8,847 nucleotides of DNA from Pseudomonadota bacterium (lineage in GTDB: Bacteria; Pseudomonadota; Alphaproteobacteria; Acetobacterales; Acetobacteraceae): the NCBI GenBank assembly GCA_021826565.1, contig JAKAZJ010000049.1, positions 1 through 8,847 on the forward strand. Reading direction: 5' to 3'. Position 1 is the stretch's first letter, and each line of letters starts with the position of its first letter. The position numbers and the translations under genes were made by a program. This document shows, in pieces, positions 5,274 to 8,847 of this stretch. The notes below the pieces were generated by a model. The model saw only the letters and a list, made by a program, of their open reading frames with translations, was not told where the DNA came from and did not search any database.

Positions 5274-6800
5274 ATGGGCCTCGACGCCGCGCTTTCGATC
5301 GCCTCCGGCGGGATCGCCAATGTCAGCGCGGGGCTGGCGCTGGTCTCCCACAACGTCGCCAATGCCGGCACCGCGGGATATGTCACTGAGACCGGGACGC
5401 AGACCGCGCTGGATGCCGGCGGCGTGGGGATGGGGGTGCGCACCGGGCCGGCGATCCGGCTGGTGGATGCGCAGCTGCAAGCAAGCGTGCAGGCGCAGAC
5501 CTCGGTGGTCGCGTCCCTGACCACGCAGCAATCGGCGTTGCAGGCGATCGATTCGGTGCAGGGCACGCCGGGCCAGGGCCAGGATCTGGGCAGCCTGCTG
5601 GGGGTGCTCGGCAACCAGTTCTCCACCCTGCTGAACGATCCGTCCAATGCGACGCAGCAGGCGGCGGTGGTCACGGCGGCGAGCGCGCTGACCGGGCAGA
5701 TCAACGCGCTGAGCAACGCCTATACCGCGCAGCGGCAGAACGCACAGAACGCGATCGTTACCGCGGTGGGCACGGTCAATACCGCATTGGCGGCGATCGG
5801 GTCGCTGTCGGATCAGATCATGGCCGCGCAGGCGGCAGGGCGTTCCACCGCCGATCTGGCGAACCAGCGCGACGCGCAGGTGGCAAGCCTGGCGCAGATT
5901 CTGGACGTGAAGACGCTGACCCAGCCGAACGGGGACATGATCGTCACCACCGCGTCCGGCACCGAGCTGCCGACACACGCGCCGGCCAACCCGCTCTCCA
6001 CGTCCGGGGCGAACACCCAGCCCGGGTCGTATTATCCGGGCGGAGGCATCCCGCCGGTCATGCTGGGCGGGGCGGACGTGACAGCGGCGCTGACCGGGGG
6101 GCAGCTCGGGGCAAATTTCGCCTTGCGCGATACCAGCTTGCCCACCAGCCAGGCTGAGCTTGACGAGTTCTCGCAGAACCTTGCGTCGCGCTTTGCCGGG
6201 CAGGGGCTGGCGCTGTTCACCGATGGCGCCGGCGCGGTGCCGGCGGGCGGCGGCGTGCCGGCGCAGGCCGGGTATGTGGGGTTCGCCGCGACGATCGAGG
6301 TGAACCCGGCGGTGACGGCCAGCCCGTCTTTGGTGCGGGACGGGACCACGGCGATCGCGGGCAGCCCGACCGGAGCCAGCGCCTTTACGCCAAACCCGGC
6401 CGGCGGGCCTGCGGGGTTCGCCACCTTGATCACCCGCATCGTCCAATATGCGCTGGGGGCGCAGGCGCAGCCGGGGGTGGCGCAGCCGGCTTCCCATATG
6501 TCGGGGCTGGGGGCCACCGGCACCCTCGCCGCGCCCTATGCGTCCCAGCCCACCCTGGGCGGGATCGCGACCGCGCTGGTGGGCGCGCAAGCCGCCGCCA
6601 GCGCCGCCGTCACCAGCCAGTTGAGCACCGAGCAAGCCGCCACGACCAGCCTACAAGGCCAGCTGACCACACAGTCGGGCGTGAACATGGACACCCAGAT
6701 GTCGCAGATGATTGCGTTGCAGACCGCCTATGGCGCCAACGCCAAGGTGATCGCCGCGGTGCAGGCGATGTACAGCCAGCTGCTGAGTGCCGTGCAATGA
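5274..6800 (+). CDS. flgK: Flagellar hook-associated protein 1 FlgK
   Basis: A 508-residue junction protein, the first layer between hook and filament. Residues 1-36 carry the axial signature (LVSHNVANAGTAGYVTET at 23-40). FSTLLNDPSNATQQAAVVTA (116-135) is the classic FlgK helix with the NDP turn, and DLANQRDAQVASLA (194-207) is the next conserved block. The C-terminal 38 residues, NMDTQMSQMIALQTAYGANAKV onward, form the D0 helix. The central part is Gly/Ala/Pro-rich and poorly conserved. The length is close to Salmonella FlgK (about 550). The start at 5274 lies 13 bases after the flgE stop with a GGGG stretch as a modest ribosome binding site. The stop overlaps the flgL start (ATGA), so the two are translationally coupled. 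Confidence 0.95.
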   Translation: MGLDAALSIASGGIANVSAGLALVSHNVANAGTAGYVTETGTQTALDAGGVGMGVRTGPAIRLVDAQLQASVQAQTSVVASLTTQQSALQAIDSVQGTPGQGQDLGSLLGVLGNQFSTLLNDPSNATQQAAVVTAASALTGQINALSNAYTAQRQNAQNAIVTAVGTVNTALAAIGSLSDQIMAAQAAGRSTADLANQRDAQVASLAQILDVKTLTQPNGDMIVTTASGTELPTHAPANPLSTSGANTQPGSYYPGGGIPPVMLGGADVTAALTGGQLGANFALRDTSLPTSQAELDEFSQNLASRFAGQGLALFTDGAGAVPAGGGVPAQAGYVGFAATIEVNPAVTASPSLVRDGTTAIAGSPTGASAFTPNPAGGPAGFATLITRIVQYALGAQAQPGVAQPASHMSGLGATGTLAAPYASQPTLGGIATALVGAQAAASAAVTSQLSTEQAATTSLQGQLTTQSGVNMDTQMSQMIALQTAYGANAKVIAAVQAMYSQLLSAVQ

Positions 6801-7888
6801 GCGGGGCCGTCACCGCCTATGCCGGGTATGGCACCATGACCAGCCTGATTGCGGACGCGCAGACCGTGCGCCAGCGGATGGATCGGCTGACCACGCAGGC
6901 CAGCACCGGGTTGGTGGCGCAGACCTATGCCGGGCTGGGGTCCGGCGCCAGCGTGTCGCTGAGCCTGCGCCCGCAGATCGCGGCGATGGGGGTGTGGCAG
7001 GCGAATATCAACGCCGCCACCGGAACCATGGGCGTGACGCAGACGGCGATGACCCAGCTGCAGTCGATCGCGTCCAATTTCCGCGCGCAGCTGGACACGC
7101 TGAACGGGCTGGCGCCGTCGAATGTGGATACCCTGGCCGCGTCCGCCCGCCAGGCGCTGGCGCAGGTGGCCGGGCTGCTCGATACCACCGATGGGAGTAC
7201 GTATGTCTTCGGTGGCGCCGACAGCACCAACCCGCCGGTACCGAACCCCGATGCGATCGGCAGTTCGGGGTTCGCAACCCAGATCGGCACCGCGGTGGCC
7301 GGGCTGGCCGGGGCTGGGGCGAGCGCCACCGCGGCGGCCACGCTCGCGATCGCCGGTTCCAACGCCGCCGGGACGTCGCCGTTCTCGGCTTATATGTCGC
7401 AACCGGCGACGGCGTTGCAGGCGGGGATCGCGCAGGTGCAGACCGGGGCGGGGCAGACCCAGGCGGTGGGGCTGCTCGCGAGCGCCAACACCTATGCGGT
7501 GTCCTCGGGCGGCTCCACCACCGGGTCCTGGGCGCGCGATCTGCTGCGCGCGTTGGCCACGATCGGGTCCTTGTCCAGCGCGCAGATCGGCGCGTCCGGG
7601 TTCCAGGGGCTGGTGCAGGATACCTATACCAGCCTGACCGGCGTCGTGAGCGCCACGGCGAACGAGGCGGGTGTGCTGGGGAACCAGCAGACCGCGCTTA
7701 CCGGGGTTGGTACGCAGTTGCAGGACCAGGTGACGGCGCTGACGGCCCAGGTCTCGCCGGCGGAGAACGTGGATATGGCGCAGACCTTATCCAGCCTGAC
7801 CCTGGTGCAGACCCAGCTGCAATCGTCCTACCAGCTGATTTCCGGGCAGTCGGCCCTGTCGCTGGTGAAGTTTCTGCCGATCGGGTGA
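6797..7888 (+). CDS. flgL: Flagellar hook-associated protein 3 FlgL
   Basis: A 363-residue second junction protein, related to flagellin. The N-terminal helix MDRLTTQASTGLVAQTYAGLG (28-48) corresponds to the QxxxSTGk region of flagellin-like proteins. LLDTTDGSTYVFGGADSTNPPV (127-148) is the FlgL-defining block. The C-terminal helix ENVDMAQTLSSLTLVQTQLQSSYQLISGQSALSLVKFLP closes the D0/D1 core. It is somewhat longer than Salmonella FlgL (about 317) because of an Ala/Gly/Ser-rich insert at about 160-215. The ATG at 6797 overlaps the flgK stop by four bases (ATGA). A later ATG at codon 14 would cut off residues that belong to the N-terminal helix, so 6797 is preferred. It is the last gene before the flagellin leader. 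Confidence 0.93.
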   Translation: MSGAVTAYAGYGTMTSLIADAQTVRQRMDRLTTQASTGLVAQTYAGLGSGASVSLSLRPQIAAMGVWQANINAATGTMGVTQTAMTQLQSIASNFRAQLDTLNGLAPSNVDTLAASARQALAQVAGLLDTTDGSTYVFGGADSTNPPVPNPDAIGSSGFATQIGTAVAGLAGAGASATAAATLAIAGSNAAGTSPFSAYMSQPATALQAGIAQVQTGAGQTQAVGLLASANTYAVSSGGSTTGSWARDLLRALATIGSLSSAQIGASGFQGLVQDTYTSLTGVVSATANEAGVLGNQQTALTGVGTQLQDQVTALTAQVSPAENVDMAQTLSSLTLVQTQLQSSYQLISGQSALSLVKFLPIG

Positions 7889-7894
7889 CGTCAG

Positions 7895-7909
7895 TGGCCC
7901 GATGTTTAC
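7895..7909 (+). promoter_or_regulatory. Possible sigma-54 promoter for flagellin (weak)
   Basis: TGGCCC (7895-7900), five bases, TTAC (7906-7909). The -24 half equals that of the fliK promoter but the -12 GC reads AC, a rare change. It would start transcription near 7921 and leave a leader of about 76 bases. A second candidate inside flgL, TGGTGA (7863-7868), five bases, CTGC (7874-7877), keeps both GG and GC but has a poor -24 context. I cannot decide between them. Confidence 0.35.
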
Positions 7910-7985
7910 CCGGTCTTTACTTTCGCGCGCCAGGATGACGCGCTGTCCGCAAAAGGCGGGGCATTCCGCAACCTTAGTGGGCAAC

Positions 7986-7991
7986 AGGAAA
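7986..7991 (+). promoter_or_regulatory. Ribosome binding site of flagellin
   Basis: AGGAAA, five bases before the ATG at 7997. It lies 16 bases beyond the downstream arm of the alternative hairpin, so it is exposed in either fold as drawn. Confidence 0.75.
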
Positions 7992-7996
7992 ACACC

Positions 7997-8847
7997 ATGT
8001 CCAGTACTCTCAACTCGATCAATACCAATGTCGGTGCGATGGTGGCTCTGGAGTCGCTGAACCAGACCACGATGCAGCTGAACACCACCCAGAAGCAGAT
8101 CTCCACCGGCTACGCGGTGGCCGATGCCACCGATAACGGCGCGTCCTACGCGGTGGCGCAGCGGGTGCGATCCGATGTTTCGGCGCTGACCACCGCGAAC
8201 CAGCAGCTGGGCGGCGTGCAGGGGCTGATTTCGACCACCTCCACCTCGCTGAACGACATCCAGAATACCATGAGTTCGATGCGCGACGTGCTGGTATCTC
8301 TGGCCAGCGGCAACGTATCGGGCAACCAGCGCACGCAGTACGAAGCGCAGTACACATCCTTGCTGAAGAACGTCAAAAGCTTTGTCCAGGACGCCAGCTA
8401 CAACGGCAAGTCGCTGATCGGCAACATCACCGGCTCTACCGGCACCTTCTCCTCGGTATCGGTGGTCCGCAACGAGGTGGGGTCCACCTATGGCATCGGC
8501 ACGTTCAGCGGCTCGAAGCTCTATGGGTCGTTGAATTTTACCTCCACGCAGCTGAATGGGGCCGGCACGGTCGCGGCGCTGATCACCAATACCGGGACAT
8601 TCCTCAACAAATTCAACGCGGTCGGTTCGGCGTTGAACACGTACGGCTCCAACACCAACTATGTTAGCAACCAGATCACCTACAACAGCGCCAAGATCGA
8701 CAGTCTGAACCAGGGCATGGGGGCGTTGATCGATGCCAATCTGGCACAGGAATCGGCGATGTTGCAGGCGTTGCAGATCCGCCAGCAGCTGGGCACCCAG
8801 GCGCTGACCCTGGCGAACCAGACGCCGAACACGCTGCTCACCCTGGT
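7997..8847 (+). CDS. Flagellin, filament subunit (3' end outside window)
   Basis: The frame is open from the ATG at 7997 to the window edge, giving 283 residues plus two bases. The N-terminus SLNQTTMQLNTTQKQISTGY (20-39) and ADATDNGASYAVAQRVRSDVSAL (42-64) are the conserved flagellin D0/D1 helices. The C-terminus LNQGMGALIDANLAQESA (237-254) and ALQIRQQLGTQALTLANQTPN (258-278) is the matching D1/D0 block. LLTL at the very end implies only a few residues are missing. Total length of about 285 means the exposed D2/D3 domains are largely absent (only about 145-215 lies between the cores), the short form typical of alphaproteobacteria such as Caulobacter (about 275). No Cys is present. The region that aligns with the TLR5-contact motif of enterobacterial flagellin reads SSMRDV (93-98). 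It lacks a signal peptide, as expected for flagellar type III export. Whether flaF and flbT follow cannot be seen. Confidence 0.95.
   Translation, partial: MSSTLNSINTNVGAMVALESLNQTTMQLNTTQKQISTGYAVADATDNGASYAVAQRVRSDVSALTTANQQLGGVQGLISTTSTSLNDIQNTMSSMRDVLVSLASGNVSGNQRTQYEAQYTSLLKNVKSFVQDASYNGKSLIGNITGSTGTFSSVSVVRNEVGSTYGIGTFSGSKLYGSLNFTSTQLNGAGTVAALITNTGTFLNKFNAVGSALNTYGSNTNYVSNQITYNSAKIDSLNQGMGALIDANLAQESAMLQALQIRQQLGTQALTLANQTPNTLLTL

Larger units (their letters stand above)
7889..7996 (+). promoter_or_regulatory. Flagellin upstream region with two alternative small hairpins
   Basis: This gap holds the flagellin leader. GCGG (7956-7959) can pair with CCGC upstream (7947-7950, loop AAAAG) or with CCGC downstream (7966-7969, extended by one G-T pair, loop GCAT), but not with both. 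A further weak stem, GCGCG (7925-7929) with CGCGC (7939-7943), lies before them. In Caulobacter the flagellin leader is a target of FlbT/FlaF post-transcriptional control, so structure here may matter. I see no clear terminator for the flgL message. Confidence 0.4.

Noticed and set aside
3722..5716. Long minus-strand open frame (664 codons) opposite flgE and flgK
   Set aside because: It is antisense to two clear flagellar genes, has no recognisable domain, and long shadow frames are expected in DNA this GC-rich. The same applies to 5115-6635 (minus), 412-1623 (plus) and 455-1744 (minus).
5186..6746. Near-identical 21-base stretch in flgE (5186-5206) and flgK (6726-6746)
   Set aside because: It encodes the AYGANAK motif that these related axial proteins share near the C-terminus, so common ancestry and codon bias explain it.
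7886..7893. Palindrome TGACGTCA containing the flgL stop codon
   Set aside because: Eight bases only, no partner site, not near the -24/-12 elements in a meaningful way; probably chance.

Overview
The window is a GC-rich stretch from what is most likely an alphaproteobacterium. The flagellin type, the gene set and the GC-rich codon use suggest Rhodospirillales, possibly Acetobacteraceae; the family-level guess is an inference. It carries nine protein genes and almost no free space. I see no tRNA, rRNA, insertion sequence, CRISPR array or plasmid feature.

Left part (1-1813), housekeeping: the end of a CBS-domain protein (1-249, cut by the window edge), a single-domain rhodanese on the minus strand (358-768), and a PLP-dependent cysteine synthase-family enzyme on the plus strand (794-1813). 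The last two diverge across only 25 bases that hold both ribosome binding sites, so two sulfur-related genes share one tight start region.

Right part (1818-8847), flagellar hook and filament: a minus-strand pair fliK-flgD (hook-length ruler and hook cap, 3725-1818) faces away from a plus-strand run flgE-flgK-flgL (hook and the two hook-filament junction proteins, 3956-7888). A flagellin gene follows (7997 to beyond the window). Together these build the hook, measure its length, cap it, join it to the filament and supply the filament subunit; basal body, export and regulatory genes lie elsewhere.

The most informative stretch is the 230-base divergent region 3726-3955. It carries a good sigma-54 (-24/-12) promoter for flgE, a mirror-image sigma-54 promoter for fliK-flgD, and a 15-base palindrome with an extra direct half-site placed about 100 bases upstream of both predicted starts. 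This looks like a shared enhancer for a FlbD-like activator. The fliK promoter would start transcription within about two bases of the fliK ATG, which has no ribosome binding site, so the message may be leaderless. The flagellin leader (7889-7996) has two mutually exclusive small hairpins and a less certain sigma-54 promoter. Nothing here is clearly a wholly new system; the novelty is in regulation and in sequence details.
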